Shown: piece by piece, positions 43,560 to 51,954 of the stretch
Numbering within the stretch: the first letter of the stretch is position 1
Layout of the letters: each line of letters starts with the position of its first letter
Source: Ramlibacter tataouinensis
GTDB taxonomy: Bacteria; Pseudomonadota; Gammaproteobacteria; Burkholderiales; Burkholderiaceae_C
Direction of reading: 5' to 3'
NCBI GenBank assembly: GCA_002427815.1
Contig: DIZF01000017.1
Span: forward strand, 1 to 63,383
DNA length: 63,383 nt
Made by a program: the position numbers and the translations under genes
Notes under the pieces: generated by a model
Database searches by the model: none
Seen by the model: the letters and a program-made list of their open reading frames with translations, nothing else
Told to the model about the DNA's origin: nothing

Positions 43560-44195
43560 ATGAATCGACGCGAGTTTTCGGCCGATACGGTCTTTGTTCT
43601 GGCTGCCACCGCCTTCGGGTTGCCCGGTGCGGTGTTCGCCCAGGGCAAGAAACCCGAGGAAGGGACCGACTACCAAAAGCTCGGCAAGACCGTTCCCGTC
43701 GATGCGCCGCCCGGCAAGGTCGAGGTGATCGAATTCTTCTGGTACGCCTGCCCTCACTGCAATGCGCTCGAGCCCCGTCTGGAGGAGTGGCTGAAGAAGC
43801 TGCCGCCCGACGTCGTGTTCAAGCGCGTGCCGGTGGCGTTCCGGGACGATTTCGTGCCGCAGCAGCGCCTTTATTACTCGCTGGAGGCCATGGGCAAGGT
43901 CGACGAACTGCATGCCAAGGTGTTCCAGGCCATCCACATGAACCACGAGTTGCTCAATCGCGAAGAACTCATCCTTCCCTGGGTTGCCAAGCAGGGCCTG
44001 GATCCGGCCAAGTTCAAGGAGCTGTACAACTCGTTCTCGGTCTCCAGCAAAGCCCGCCGCGCCACCCAGTTGCAGGATGCCTACAAGGTGCAGGGTGTTC
44101 CGGCGTTCGGTGTCGCCGGGCGCTATTACGTCGAAGGCGAACAGTCGCTCCAGGTCGTCGATTACCTGGTGGCGCAAACGCGCAAATCGCGTTGA
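43560..44195 (+). CDS. dsbA: Thiol:disulfide interchange protein DsbA
   Basis: A 211-residue periplasmic oxidase that introduces disulfide bonds. The active site is Cys64-Pro-His-Cys67 within FFWYACPHCNALEP. The cis-Pro loop is KVQGVPAFGVAG. The signal sequence begins MNRREFSAD, containing a twin-arginine-like RREF, and ends near GAVFA, so Tat export is possible but Sec is equally likely. TGAATCGAC is tandemly repeated across the start codon. A good terminator follows. Confidence 0.94.
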   Translation: MNRREFSADTVFVLAATAFGLPGAVFAQGKKPEEGTDYQKLGKTVPVDAPPGKVEVIEFFWYACPHCNALEPRLEEWLKKLPPDVVFKRVPVAFRDDFVPQQRLYYSLEAMGKVDELHAKVFQAIHMNHELLNREELILPWVAKQGLDPAKFKELYNSFSVSSKARRATQLQDAYKVQGVPAFGVAGRYYVEGEQSLQVVDYLVAQTRKSR

Positions 44196-44257
44196 CCCGG
44201 CGCCTTCCGGCGCTGTCAAGGGCGCCGGGAAATTGTTGACCGGATAGTTCGTGGAAG

Positions 44258-44277
44258 GCCCGCTGCGCGGGCTTTTT
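44258..44277 (+). terminator. Rho-independent terminator after dsbA
   Basis: GCCCGC-TGC-GCGGGC forms a perfect 6-bp stem with a 3-base loop followed at once by five T residues. It closes the argS-SPOR-dsbA unit and separates it from lptA. Confidence 0.85.
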
Positions 44278-44369
44278 CGTTTGGGCTGGCTACAATACAG
44301 CAAGATTCATGCCTTTGCTGCGGCGCCGTAACCTTGGGGTAACCGGTTGGCGCTGTAAACCCTGCCTCT

Positions 44370-44984
44370 ATGAAACATTCCTTCCTCGTCGTGTTGCTGC
44401 TGCTGGCGTTTTCAGGGTCGGGGAGCCCGGCGTGGGCCGAGAAGGCCGACCGCAACAAGCCCATGAATGTCGAAGCGGACGCGCTGCGCTATGACGACCT
44501 CAAGCAGACCAGCGAGTTCACCGGCCATGTCGTGCTCACCAAGGGCACCATCCTGATTCGCGGCGCACGGATCGATGTCCGGCAGGACCCCGAGGGCTAC
44601 CAGTACGGCGTGGTGACGGCCGAGCCGGGCAAGCTGGCTTTCTTCCGGCAGAAGCGCGAGGGCCTGGACGAGTTCATCGAGGGCGAAGGCGAAATCATCG
44701 AATACGACGGCAAGGCCGACCGCGTCAAGTTCATCAAGCACGCCGAATTGCGGCGTTTTCGCGGCTCGACCTTGAGCGACGAGATCGTCGGCGGCCTGAT
44801 CACCTATGACAACAACAGCGATACCTTTGCCGTGGATGGCGGACCGGCCAGCCCGGCACCGGGCGGACGGGTGAGGGCGGTGCTGTCACCGCGCAGCCCG
44901 GCCTCGGCGCCGGCCGCGGCTGCTTCCGCTGTCCCGCCTGCCGCGCTGCGACCCAGCGTCACCCTGGACGGGGGCAAGAAGTGA
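44370..44984 (+). CDS. lptA: LPS transport periplasmic protein LptA
   Basis: A 204-residue periplasmic bridge protein that carries LPS from LptC to LptD. A signal peptide ends near SPAWA (about residue 23). The OstA-like jelly-roll region holds KPMNVEADALRYDDLKQT, FTGHVVLTKGTILIRGARID and KADRVKFIKHAELRR. The Ala/Pro-rich C-terminal tail looks disordered. Its stop overlaps the lptB GTG by 4 bases. lptC and the kdsC/kdsD genes that usually precede it are absent; dsbA and a terminator lie upstream instead. Confidence 0.92.
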   Translation: MKHSFLVVLLLLAFSGSGSPAWAEKADRNKPMNVEADALRYDDLKQTSEFTGHVVLTKGTILIRGARIDVRQDPEGYQYGVVTAEPGKLAFFRQKREGLDEFIEGEGEIIEYDGKADRVKFIKHAELRRFRGSTLSDEIVGGLITYDNNSDTFAVDGGPASPAPGGRVRAVLSPRSPASAPAAAASAVPPAALRPSVTLDGGKK

Positions 44985-45769
44985 CGGATGACATGGCCGG
45001 CGGCCGCGACAGCTCGCCCGACTCCGGGACTAGCCGGCTGCAAGTCCGGCACCTGCAGAAGTCCTACGGCAGCCGCAAGGTGGTCAAGGATGTGTCGCTC
45101 GATGTGGCGAAGGGCGAAGTGGTGGGCCTGCTCGGGCCCAACGGCGCCGGCAAGACGACTTCCTTCTACATGATCGTGGGCCTGGTGCGCGCCGACGCCG
45201 GCGAGATCTCCATCGACGGCCAGTCGGTCGAGCACATGCCGATCCACCGCCGCTCGCGCCTGGGGCTGTCGTACCTGCCGCAGGAGGCATCGATCTTCCG
45301 CAAGCTCAATGTCCAGGAGAACGTGCGGGCGGTACTGGAACTGCAGCGCGACGAGCGGCGCCAGCCGCTCTCCCGCGCGGAGATCGACAAGCGGCTCACG
45401 GCCCTGCTGCAGGATCTGCGGGTGGACCACCTGCGCGACTCGCCGGCCCTGTCCTTGTCGGGCGGCGAGCGCAGGCGCGTCGAGATTGCCCGCGCCCTGG
45501 CCACCCAGCCGCGCTTCATCCTGCTGGACGAACCGTTCGCGGGCATCGACCCGATCGCGGTGATCGAGATCCAGCGGATCATCGGCTTCCTCAAATCGCG
45601 CGGCATCGGCGTGCTGATCACCGACCACAACGTGCGCGAAACACTGGGCATCTGCGACCACGCCTACATCATCAGCGACGGCCACGTGCTGGCCCAGGGC
45701 ACGCCCTCGCAGATCGTGAACAACGCCGACGTGCGACGGGTGTATCTCGGCGAACACTTCAGAATGTGA
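44981..45769 (+). CDS. lptB: LPS export ABC transporter ATP-binding protein LptB
   Basis: A 262-residue cytoplasmic ATPase that drives LPS extraction with LptFG. Seen: Walker A GPNGAGKTTSFYM, signature LSGGERRRVEIARAL, Walker B FILLDEPFAGIDP and the switch ITDHNVRE. The LptB hallmark ILTDHNVRETLGICDHAYII region is intact. The start GTG overlaps lptA. An N-terminal extension of about 20 polar residues precedes the ABC core; a later start is possible. Confidence 0.95.
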   Translation: MTDDMAGGRDSSPDSGTSRLQVRHLQKSYGSRKVVKDVSLDVAKGEVVGLLGPNGAGKTTSFYMIVGLVRADAGEISIDGQSVEHMPIHRRSRLGLSYLPQEASIFRKLNVQENVRAVLELQRDERRQPLSRAEIDKRLTALLQDLRVDHLRDSPALSLSGGERRRVEIARALATQPRFILLDEPFAGIDPIAVIEIQRIIGFLKSRGIGVLITDHNVRETLGICDHAYIISDGHVLAQGTPSQIVNNADVRRVYLGEHFRM

Positions 45770-45771
45770 TG

Positions 45772-45852
45772 GCCCCCACGCTTGTCACTACGTGTACTGC
45801 GCTGCCCCCCAAGGGGGCCCTCGCGCCTTGGGGCGGCCCGGCGGCGCTCAAG
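45772..45852 (+). repeat. 81-bp dispersed repeat, copy 3 (lptB-rpoN gap)
   Basis: This copy starts 2 bp after the lptB stop and fills most of the 107-bp gap to rpoN. It aligns without gaps to the copies in leuS and exbB. The GCCCCCC/GGGGGC core can fold into a hairpin, so it might affect lptB-rpoN read-through. Confidence 0.9.
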
Positions 45853-45876
45853 ATCTCTGCTCGCTGATTTGGTTTC

Positions 45877-47430
45877 ATGAAGCAGGGCCTGTCGCTTCGC
45901 GTCTCGCAACATCTGGCGTTGACGCCCCAGCTGCAGCAGTCGATCCGGCTGCTGCAGCTGTCGACGCTGGAGCTGTCGCAGGAGGTCGAGCAGATGCTCG
46001 ACGAGAACCCCTTCCTGGAATTGAACCAGGACGAGGCGCCGCGCGAGGAATTCGGCGTGGCGCAGGCGGACACGCCGGTCCCCGAGGATGAGCGCGAGAC
46101 CGAATTCGCCGATTTCACGCCGGCTGCCGCGGAGGGAGTGCGCGTCGCCGAAGCCGAACCGCAGTCGGGCGCGGAGAGCGAGACGCCCAGCTGGGAGGGC
46201 GACGGCAGCACCGAAGTCGTTCCCGACGACGGCGAGTGGGGCGGAGACGCCGCGCCGCGCAAGAACAATCTGGGCGGCGATGAGGATGTGGACGCGACCG
46301 ACCTGGCGCGCGGCGATGAAACCCTGCAATCCCATTTGCACCGGCAGGCGCTGTCGCTGCACCTCGGCGAGGAAGACCGCTGCGCGCTGAGCTTCCTGAT
46401 CGAATCGCTCAACGACGACGGCTACCTGGACGAGACCATCGAGTCGCTCGCCGCTGGCCTGGCGGGGGACGACCTGGAGGAGCGCGAGGAACTGGTGCAC
46501 CGGTTCACCGTCGCGTTGCGGCTGCTGCATCACATGGAGCCGGTGGGCGTCGGCGCCCGTTCGCTGGGCGAATGCCTGTCATTGCAATTGCAGGCGCTGC
46601 GCGATGAGGGCGAGGCGCCCGACGCCTGCGCCATCGCCTTGAAGATCTGCGCCCAGCCGATGGACCTGCTGGCCCGGCGCGACGTCAAGCGGCTGGCCCA
46701 GTTGTGTGGCGAGCCAGAGGCCGGGATCAAGGCCGCGATCGCCCTGATCCTGCGGCTGGAGCCCAAGCCCGGGCGGCGCTTTTGCAACGTCGAGCGCAAC
46801 ATCGTCGTGCCGGACGTGCTGGTCACCAAGGTCGGCCGCGGCGCGCAAGCCCGGTTCCGGGTCCAGCTCAACGCCGACGTGATGCCGCGGCTGCGGGTTC
46901 ACGACGTGTATGCGGGCGCCATCCGGGCGCACCGCGGCGAAGGCCACCAGGCGTTGCAGCAGCGGCTGCAGGAAGCGCGCTGGTTCATCAAGAACATCCA
47001 GCAGCGTTTCGACACCATCCTGCGCGTGTCCACCGCGATCGTCGAGCGCCAGAAGAATTTCTTCGTGCATGGCGAGCTGGCGATGCGGCCGCTGGTGCTG
47101 CGCGAGATCGCCGACGAGCTAGGCCTGCATGAATCCACCATCAGCCGGGTGACCACGGCCAAGTACATGTCGACGCCGTACGGCACCTTCGAGCTCAAGT
47201 ACTTCTTCGGCTCGGCGCTCGGCACGGAAACCGGCGGCAACGCCTCCAGCACCGCTGTGCGTGCGCTGATCCGGCAGATCGTCGCGGCGGAGAACCTGAA
47301 GAAGCCGCTGTCCGACAGCCAGATCTCCGGCATGCTCAAGGAGCAGGGCATCGAGTGCGCCCGCCGCACCGTGGCCAAGTACCGCGAAACCCTGCGCATC
47401 GCCCCGACCAACCTGAGAAAGGCGCTGTAA
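45877..47430 (+). CDS. rpoN: RNA polymerase sigma-54 factor
   Basis: A 517-residue alternative sigma factor for nitrogen and other enhancer-dependent promoters. Region I is glutamine/leucine-rich (ALTPQLQQSIRLLQLSTLEL). Region II is long and acidic. The core-binding and DNA-binding domains follow, ending with the RpoN box ARRTVAKYRETLRI. Usual neighbours hpf and ptsN are not downstream: an RNA methyltransferase gene begins 17 bp later, while a ptsN lies at the left end of the window. Confidence 0.97.
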   Translation: MKQGLSLRVSQHLALTPQLQQSIRLLQLSTLELSQEVEQMLDENPFLELNQDEAPREEFGVAQADTPVPEDERETEFADFTPAAAEGVRVAEAEPQSGAESETPSWEGDGSTEVVPDDGEWGGDAAPRKNNLGGDEDVDATDLARGDETLQSHLHRQALSLHLGEEDRCALSFLIESLNDDGYLDETIESLAAGLAGDDLEEREELVHRFTVALRLLHHMEPVGVGARSLGECLSLQLQALRDEGEAPDACAIALKICAQPMDLLARRDVKRLAQLCGEPEAGIKAAIALILRLEPKPGRRFCNVERNIVVPDVLVTKVGRGAQARFRVQLNADVMPRLRVHDVYAGAIRAHRGEGHQALQQRLQEARWFIKNIQQRFDTILRVSTAIVERQKNFFVHGELAMRPLVLREIADELGLHESTISRVTTAKYMSTPYGTFELKYFFGSALGTETGGNASSTAVRALIRQIVAAENLKKPLSDSQISGMLKEQGIECARRTVAKYRETLRIAPTNLRKAL

Positions 47431-47447
47431 CCGCAGCCCAAAGCACC

Positions 47448-48680
47448 ATGAACCAGCTGCGACTGTTCCTGCCCTGCGCCGCCGGCGTCGAGGGCTTCCT
47501 GGCCGACGAGGTGTACCGCCTCACGGCCCTTTCCGGCGACGACCTGCTGATCGGGCGGGGCGGCGTGCAGCTGCGCGCCTCCTGGCGCGAGGCCATGCTG
47601 CTGAACCTGCACAGCCGGCTGGCACAGCGGGTGCTGGTGCAGCTGTCGCACACGCCCTACCGCGAGGAGGCCGACCTGTACGAGGCGGCCGGCGCGGTGG
47701 CCTGGGAGCTGTGGTTCACCACGCGGCAAAGCTTCAAGGTCGAGGTGACGGCCCAGCACAGCCCGCTGAAAAGCCTGAACTTCGCCGGGCTCAAGATCAA
47801 GGATGCCGTGGCCGACCGCTTCCGCCACAAGTCCGGCGAGCGGCCCAATGTCGACACGCAATGGCCGGACGTGCGGATCTACGCGCACCTGACCAGCGAC
47901 ATGGCCACGCTCTACATCGACACCTCGGGCGAGCCGCTGTTCAAGCGCGGCTGGCGCGAGGACAAGGGCGAAGCCCCGCTGAAGGAGACCCTCGCGGCGG
48001 CGATGATCGCAGCCAGTGGCTGGGACGCCGCGGTGCCGCTGTACGACCCCTGTTGCGGCAGCGGCACGATCGCGATCGAGGCGGCCCAGGTGGCCTGCAA
48101 CATCGCGCCCGGCCTGCTGCGCCGCTTCGGCTTCGAAAAGCTGCTGCCCTACCAGCAGCATGTGTGGAAGACGATCTGGGAAGAAGCCAAGGCCGCGCAA
48201 CGGCCGGCCACGGCTCCGGTCTTCGGCAGCGACGTGGCGTTTCGCATGGTCGACTTCGCCGTGCGCAATGCCCAACGCGCCGGGGTGGCCGAGGCGGTGC
48301 AGCTGCGCGGCGGCGATGCCCTGCAACGCATGCCGCCTACCACGGAGCCCGGCGTCATGCTGGTCAATCCGCCGTACGGGGAGCGCATTGAAACGGCCGG
48401 TGTGGCCGGCCGCAGTCAGGGCGGGCGCGAGCGCGCCGAGACCGCGGACGGCGGCGACTTCTTCAGCCAGCTGGCGGCGCATTGGAAGAAGAATTACCCC
48501 GGCTGGACTGCATGGGTGCTCACGCCCGACCTCAAGCTGCCCACGCGCATGCGGCTGAAGGAGTCGCGCCGGGTGCCGATGTGGAACGGGCCGATCGAGT
48601 GCCGGCTGTTCCGGTTCGACATGGTCAAGGGGTCGGCGCGCAAGAGCGCGCCCGATACCGCTGCCGATTCCGAGCCGTGA
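47448..48680 (+). CDS. THUMP-domain class I RNA methyltransferase (RlmL N-terminal type)
   Basis: A 410-residue SAM-dependent methyltransferase, probably for guanine N2 of 23S rRNA as in RlmL. An N-terminal ferredoxin-like/THUMP part (about 1-165) contains ADLYEAAGAVAWELWF. The Rossmann methyltransferase domain shows YDPCCGSGTIAIEAAQVA (motif I) and the catalytic VNPPYGER. It lacks the second RlmK-like domain of E. coli RlmL. The start at 47448 gives the expected N-terminus. Its stop overlaps the PIN gene start by 4 bases. Confidence 0.9.
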   Translation: MNQLRLFLPCAAGVEGFLADEVYRLTALSGDDLLIGRGGVQLRASWREAMLLNLHSRLAQRVLVQLSHTPYREEADLYEAAGAVAWELWFTTRQSFKVEVTAQHSPLKSLNFAGLKIKDAVADRFRHKSGERPNVDTQWPDVRIYAHLTSDMATLYIDTSGEPLFKRGWREDKGEAPLKETLAAAMIAASGWDAAVPLYDPCCGSGTIAIEAAQVACNIAPGLLRRFGFEKLLPYQQHVWKTIWEEAKAAQRPATAPVFGSDVAFRMVDFAVRNAQRAGVAEAVQLRGGDALQRMPPTTEPGVMLVNPPYGERIETAGVAGRSQGGRERAETADGGDFFSQLAAHWKKNYPGWTAWVLTPDLKLPTRMRLKESRRVPMWNGPIECRLFRFDMVKGSARKSAPDTAADSEP

Positions 48681-49135
48681 CGGCAATCGATCCGGCGCAG
48701 GGCTCTGCTGCGTTCCCGTTGCGGATGCTGGTCCTGGACACCAACATCGTGCTGGACCTGTTCGTGTTCGACGACGTGCGGGTGCGGCCCCTGAAGGTGG
48801 AGTTGCTGGAAGGCCGATTGAACTGGCTCGCAACCCGGCCGATGCGCGACGAACTGGAGCGGGTGCTGGGCTATTCGCACATCGAGGCCAGGCTGGTCCT
48901 GGTCCAACGCTGTGCTGTCGACATACTGGCCAGTTTCGACCGCCACGCTCGCACGGTCGACGTTCCCGACCGGGCACCGGTGACCTGCACCGATCCCGAC
49001 GATCAGATGTTCATCGACCTGGCCGTGCAGCATCAGTGCATGTTGCTGAGCAAGGACGCCGCCGTGCTGACGCTGAAGAAGAAGCTCGCAATCCTGCAGA
49101 TCGAGGTCGGCGCAGTGCTGTCCGCATCCGCCTGA
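48677..49135 (+). CDS. PIN domain protein (putative toxin family, COG1569-like)
   Basis: A 152-residue PIN-fold nuclease candidate. Acidic residues are in place: Asp of VLDTNIVLD, Glu of MRDELERVL, and the pair in DPDDQMFIDLA followed by LSKDAAVL. No antitoxin gene is next to it; the start GTG overlaps the methyltransferase stop. A later ATG at 48725 begins directly at MLVLDTN and is also plausible. The operon with an rRNA methyltransferase suggests RNA processing more than a classic toxin-antitoxin pair, but this is inference. Confidence 0.85.
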   Translation: MTAIDPAQGSAAFPLRMLVLDTNIVLDLFVFDDVRVRPLKVELLEGRLNWLATRPMRDELERVLGYSHIEARLVLVQRCAVDILASFDRHARTVDVPDRAPVTCTDPDDQMFIDLAVQHQCMLLSKDAAVLTLKKKLAILQIEVGAVLSASA

Positions 49136-49142
49136 AGTCCTG

Positions 49143-49637
49143 TTACGCGGCGGGGCGCTCGCCCAGCCGCAGCACCAGTCCTTCGAGTGCATGGCGCATC
49201 GTGGCTGCGCGCACCGCGGCGCGGTCGCCTGGAAAGCGGCGGGTCTCGCTGGTCAGGTCGCCGTCGACCATGAAGCCGAACCAGACCGTTCCCACGGGCT
49301 TGTCCTTGGTGCCGCCGGTGGGCCCGGCAACGCCCGTGACGGCCATACTGACCCGGGCCCGCGAATGGCGCACAGCGCCGGCAGCCATAGCCCGCACCAC
49401 CGCCTCGCTCACGGCCCCATGGGTGGCTATCGTCTTCGCGTCCACCCCCAGCAGCTCAATCTTGGCTTCGTTGGAATAGGTGACGAACCCGCGTTCGAAC
49501 CAGTTGCTCGAGCCCGCCAGCTCGGTGCAGGCCGCCGCGATCAGGCCGCCGGTGCAGCTCTCCGCGGTCGCCAGCATCCAGCCCCGGCGCAACAGCATTT
49601 CGGCCAGTTGCTCCGCGCTGGTCACCACCATCTCCAT
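49143..49637 (-). CDS. pncC: Nicotinamide-nucleotide amidohydrolase PncC (CinA C-terminal family)
   Basis: A 164-residue enzyme that deamidates NMN to nicotinic acid mononucleotide in NAD recycling. Signature segments: ATAESCTGGLIAAACTE with the catalytic serine, VTYSNEAKIELLGV, HGAVSEAVVRAMA and VTGVAGPTGGT. It lacks the N-terminal CinA domain, as in E. coli PncC (YgaD). The start overlaps the pgpA stop by 16 bp. Confidence 0.94.
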   Translation of the reverse strand: MEMVVTSAEQLAEMLLRRGWMLATAESCTGGLIAAACTELAGSSNWFERGFVTYSNEAKIELLGVDAKTIATHGAVSEAVVRAMAAGAVRHSRARVSMAVTGVAGPTGGTKDKPVGTVWFGFMVDGDLTSETRRFPGDRAAVRAATMRHALEGLVLRLGERPAA

Positions 49638-50152
49638 GCTGCAATGACCAGCAAGGCGCAGAACGCCGCCACCAGGTCGTCGAAGATGATGCCGAAGCCG
49701 CCACGCCAGCCGAAGCCGTGGAACAGGTCGTCGGCCCAGGCCACCGGACCGGGCTTGACGACATCGAAGAGGCGGAACAGCGCGAAGGCGGCGAACTGCG
49801 CCCAGAACCCCGCCGGCATGAGCAGCCACAACACGATCCAGAAGGCGATCACTTCGTCCCAGACGATGCTGCCGGGATCGAGCACGCGCATCCGCGCCGC
49901 TGTGACGGTGCAAGCCCACCAGCCGATCGCCAGCGACGCGGCGATCACCAGCCCGATGGCGGCCGGGTTGAGCCAGCGTTGCAGCACCACGTAGGCAAGC
50001 CATGCCCACAGCGTGCCGACGGTGCCGGGCGCCACGGGCGACAACCCGGAGCCGAACCCCAGCGCGATGCAATGCGCCGGATGCGACAGCATGAAGCGCA
50101 CGGTCGGCCGCATCACCGGCGGGCGCAACGGCGGATTCAGGGGGGCCGTCAT
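49622..50152 (-). CDS. pgpA: Phosphatidylglycerophosphatase A
   Basis: A 176-residue inner-membrane phosphatase making phosphatidylglycerol. Family residues are in FGSGLSPVAPGTVGTLWAW, the acidic site DPGSIVWDEVIAFW and FDVVKPGPVAWADD. Three to four membrane helices are visible. The ATG at 50152 fits the family start. It overlaps pncC; pgpA-pncC pairing is usual in betaproteobacteria, often after thiL, which lies 0.6 kb upstream here beyond a nuclease gene. Confidence 0.94.
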   Translation of the reverse strand: MTAPLNPPLRPPVMRPTVRFMLSHPAHCIALGFGSGLSPVAPGTVGTLWAWLAYVVLQRWLNPAAIGLVIAASLAIGWWACTVTAARMRVLDPGSIVWDEVIAFWIVLWLLMPAGFWAQFAAFALFRLFDVVKPGPVAWADDLFHGFGWRGGFGIIFDDLVAAFCALLVIAAWRWW

Positions 50153-50221
50153 GGTGTGGCGGCGAACTTGTGGTGTCGCATGCGGCAATGGTAACCAGCC
50201 CGGCTCAGCGCCTGAGTCCCG

Positions 50222-50728
50222 TCACTTGCAGCGGCCGTGCTGCTTGCGGAACAGGCGCGGCTCGATGGCATGGCCGCTGTTCCACAGGCCCAGCCGGGCG
50301 CTGTGCGCCTGCGCCTGAAGTGCCTGGTAAGGACCGCCCTCGCCGCGAAAACGATAGGACCATGCGTAGCCGCGGCCCACCATCCAGCCGCCCATGTCCT
50401 CACCGCCCAGCCTGACCCGGCCCAGGACGCGCTGGTAGCTGTCGCGGGCCCGGCTGTTCACCGTCACCTGACGGTGCAGCACACGCGCGGCCAGCGCACT
50501 GCGCGACTGGTCGCCGAAAGCCTGGCAGATCTCGGGCGCGTCGATGCCCTGCATGCGCACTTCGCGCGGAGAGCCGCCCGAGACGGGACGCACCCACAGC
50601 GAGTCACCGTCGGTGACATGGGTGACGACGCCCCGGAACGTGGCAGCGTGCAGCGGGAGCGCCAGCGCCAGCAGGCCCGCCGCCACCGCCGTCCCCCGCG
50701 CAAGCCATCCAATTGAAGTCACTGCCAT
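50222..50728 (-). CDS. Thermonuclease (SNase) family protein
   Basis: A 168-residue exported nuclease. A signal peptide or anchor covers about residues 8-31, ending LPLHA. The staphylococcal nuclease fold shows VTDGDSLWVRP, VRMQGIDAPEICQAFGDQS and DSYQRVLGRV, including the Asp/Arg active-site residues. It lies between thiL and pgpA on the same strand, interrupting a common thiL-pgpA-pncC order. Its substrate is probably extracellular or periplasmic nucleic acid. Confidence 0.88.
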   Translation of the reverse strand: MAVTSIGWLARGTAVAAGLLALALPLHAATFRGVVTHVTDGDSLWVRPVSGGSPREVRMQGIDAPEICQAFGDQSRSALAARVLHRQVTVNSRARDSYQRVLGRVRLGGEDMGGWMVGRGYAWSYRFRGEGGPYQALQAQAHSARLGLWNSGHAIEPRLFRKQHGRCK

Positions 50729-50774
50729 GCAACGCCCCGGATCCCATCCGCGTCGACAGACCGTGCCGGACACA

Positions 50775-51731
50775 TCAGGCGAAGTGATCGAAGGAGGCGA
50801 AGCGCCGGTCGATCAGCCGGCCCGCTCCGGACATCAGCCTCAACCCGGGTTCGGCCTCGATCTGGCCGATGCGCGTGACCGGCGTGCCGGCCGCCAGGGC
50901 CGCAGCCTTGACGGCGTCGCGCCGCGCGGGGGGCGCAGTGAACAACAGTTCGTAATCGTCGCCGCCGGCCAGCACGTACTCCAGGCGCAGGTCCGCGGCC
51001 AGCGAGCCGGCCGGGGCGCCCATCAAGCCCGCCGCAATGTCCGTGTCGACGCGCGCACCCACTTGCGACTGCTGCAGGATATGGCCCAGGTCGCCCAACA
51101 GTCCGTCGCTGACGTCGATCGCCGAACTGGCGATGCCGAGCAAGGCCTGCCCCAGCGCCACGCGCGGCGTGGGCTGTTCCATGCGTGAGCGTGCCGCCTC
51201 GAACACTTCGGCCGGGACTGACAGCGTGCCGCGAAACACCTCCAGCGCCAGCCTGGCATCGCCCAGGGTGCCGCTGACATAGATGTCCTCGCCCGCGCGG
51301 GCGCCCGAGCGCAGTAGCGCCTGGCCCTGGGGCACCTCGCCGAAAACGGTGATGCAGATGTTCAGCGGTCCGCGTGTCGTGTCGCCGCCCACCAGCTCGC
51401 AGCGGTGTTCGTCCGCGAGTGCGAACAGGCCGCGCGAGAACGGCGCGAGCCAGGCCTCGTCGGCCACCGGCATGGCCAAGGCCAGCGTGAACGCCAGCGG
51501 TCGGGCGCCGCAGGCGGCCAGGTCGCTCAGGTTCACCGCCAGCGCCTTGTGGCCCAGCTTGCATGGGTCGACGGTGGACAGGAAATGATTGCCTTCCACC
51601 AGCATGTCGCAAGAAACCGCCAGCTGCATGCCCGGGGCGGGCGACAGCAAGGCGCAGTCGTCGCCGATGCCCAGCGCATTGCGCGTCACCGGGCGCTTGA
51701 AGTAGCGCTCGATCAGTTCGAATTCACCCAT
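50775..51731 (-). CDS. thiL: Thiamine-monophosphate kinase
   Basis: A 318-residue ATP-dependent kinase producing thiamine diphosphate. Seen: MGEFELIERYFKRP, the Mg site GIGDDCALLSPAPG, SCDMLVEGNHFL, NLSDLAACGARPLAFTLALA and the C-terminal GGDDYELLFTAPP. Length matches the family. Upstream lies the AT-richer patch with the frameshifted gene, so the original left neighbour is lost. Confidence 0.96.
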   Translation of the reverse strand: MGEFELIERYFKRPVTRNALGIGDDCALLSPAPGMQLAVSCDMLVEGNHFLSTVDPCKLGHKALAVNLSDLAACGARPLAFTLALAMPVADEAWLAPFSRGLFALADEHRCELVGGDTTRGPLNICITVFGEVPQGQALLRSGARAGEDIYVSGTLGDARLALEVFRGTLSVPAEVFEAARSRMEQPTPRVALGQALLGIASSAIDVSDGLLGDLGHILQQSQVGARVDTDIAAGLMGAPAGSLAADLRLEYVLAGGDDYELLFTAPPARRDAVKAAALAAGTPVTRIGQIEAEPGLRLMSGAGRLIDRRFASFDHFA

Positions 51732-51954
51732 GGCCTAAGCATAGCGGCCCGCTCGACTGAACTGGACAGCGCCTAGCTGAATACCGTTCCGCGCTATACG
51801 ACAAGAGCCAGTCTTCCCCGCCTTGTTAGTTCTATTTAGTCTTAACCTCAACAGCGGGGTCGCTATTTGTAACCAACCCGCCTACCATCGGATCTTCGTA
51901 TTCATAGCCCCCCGTGTTACTTGAACGGGGGTGCACCAAGGGACCGGAGTATTT
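51732..51954. promoter_or_regulatory. AT-richer leader of the coiled-coil gene, with hairpin
   Basis: A 223-bp gap whose base composition drops visibly from about 51780 onward. CCCCCGT (51909-51915) and ACGGGGG (51925-51931) form a 7-bp stem with a 9-base loop. A GGAG ribosome-binding site sits at 51946-51949, five bases before the ATG at 51955. No convincing -35/-10 pair was found. Confidence 0.4.
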
